5,142 nt of DNA, from the NCBI GenBank assembly GCA_903901375.1, contig CAIUQV010000480.1, positions 1-5,142 of the forward strand. The letters are read 5' to 3'. The DNA comes from an uncultured Ignavibacteriota bacterium (GTDB taxonomy: Bacteria; Bacteroidota; Ignavibacteria; Tepidaquicellales; Tepidaquicellaceae). Shown here one piece after another: positions 5,135 through 5,142 of the stretch. The translations under genes were made by a program, and so were the position numbers. Every line of letters starts with the position of its first letter. Within the stretch, counting starts at the first letter, position 1. The notes beneath the pieces are model-generated. The model saw only the letters and a list, made by a program, of their open reading frames with translations, ran no database searches and had not been told where the DNA came from.

Positions 5135-5142
5135 ATGGAAAA
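5135..5142 (+). CDS. Possible start of the next gene (only ATGGAAAA visible)
   Basis: After about 90 AT-rich bases following the terminator, an ATG with codons Met-Glu begins eight bases from the window edge. Its AATT-ATG leader resembles the SD-free leaders of neighbouring genes. No product can be inferred, and it could be a chance ATG. Confidence 0.3.

Overview
The window reads as chromosomal DNA of an AT-rich, anaerobic or microaerophilic bacterium of the Bacteroidota/Ignavibacteriota type. The grounds are a long two-repeat M16 peptidase of the kind common there, a lipoprotein whose residues after the lipid cysteine resemble the Bacteroidota surface-export signal, start codons mostly lacking a Shine-Dalgarno (SD) sequence, and a rubrerythrin. 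The phylum is inferred and no genus is claimed.

Layout. The left edge cuts into an insulinase-family (M16) peptidase on the + strand; its last 628 residues are present and its catalytic zinc site lies off the window. A 155-base spacer follows, with a terminator-like hairpin and a small dyad. Next is a compact, very AT-rich toxin-antitoxin-like pair (antitoxin then RelE/ParE-type toxin, overlapping by ATGA). A 238-base gene-free stretch then carries a short C-rich array of 11-base tandem repeats, whose minus strand is a G-run series. It leads to a 270-residue protein of uncertain function whose N-terminus resembles DUF6266-type proteins. Facing it on the minus strand are a 72-residue single-span membrane protein and, upstream of that, a complete rubrerythrin. 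Between those two is a strong hairpin. A 141-base divergent intergenic region with a 19-base palindrome separates rubrerythrin from a + strand lipoprotein gene, which ends in a textbook terminator. The last bases may hold the start of another gene.

How the genes relate. The antitoxin and toxin form an obvious unit. Rubrerythrin and the small membrane protein share strand and order and may share a transcript through or around the hairpin. The rest look like independent units. The points most worth a second look are the 11-base repeat array with G-quadruplex potential, the hairpin plus lone strong ribosome binding site before the membrane protein, and the Fur/PerR-like palindrome upstream of rubrerythrin. 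I do not see convincing evidence of a new multi-gene defence or biosynthetic system.
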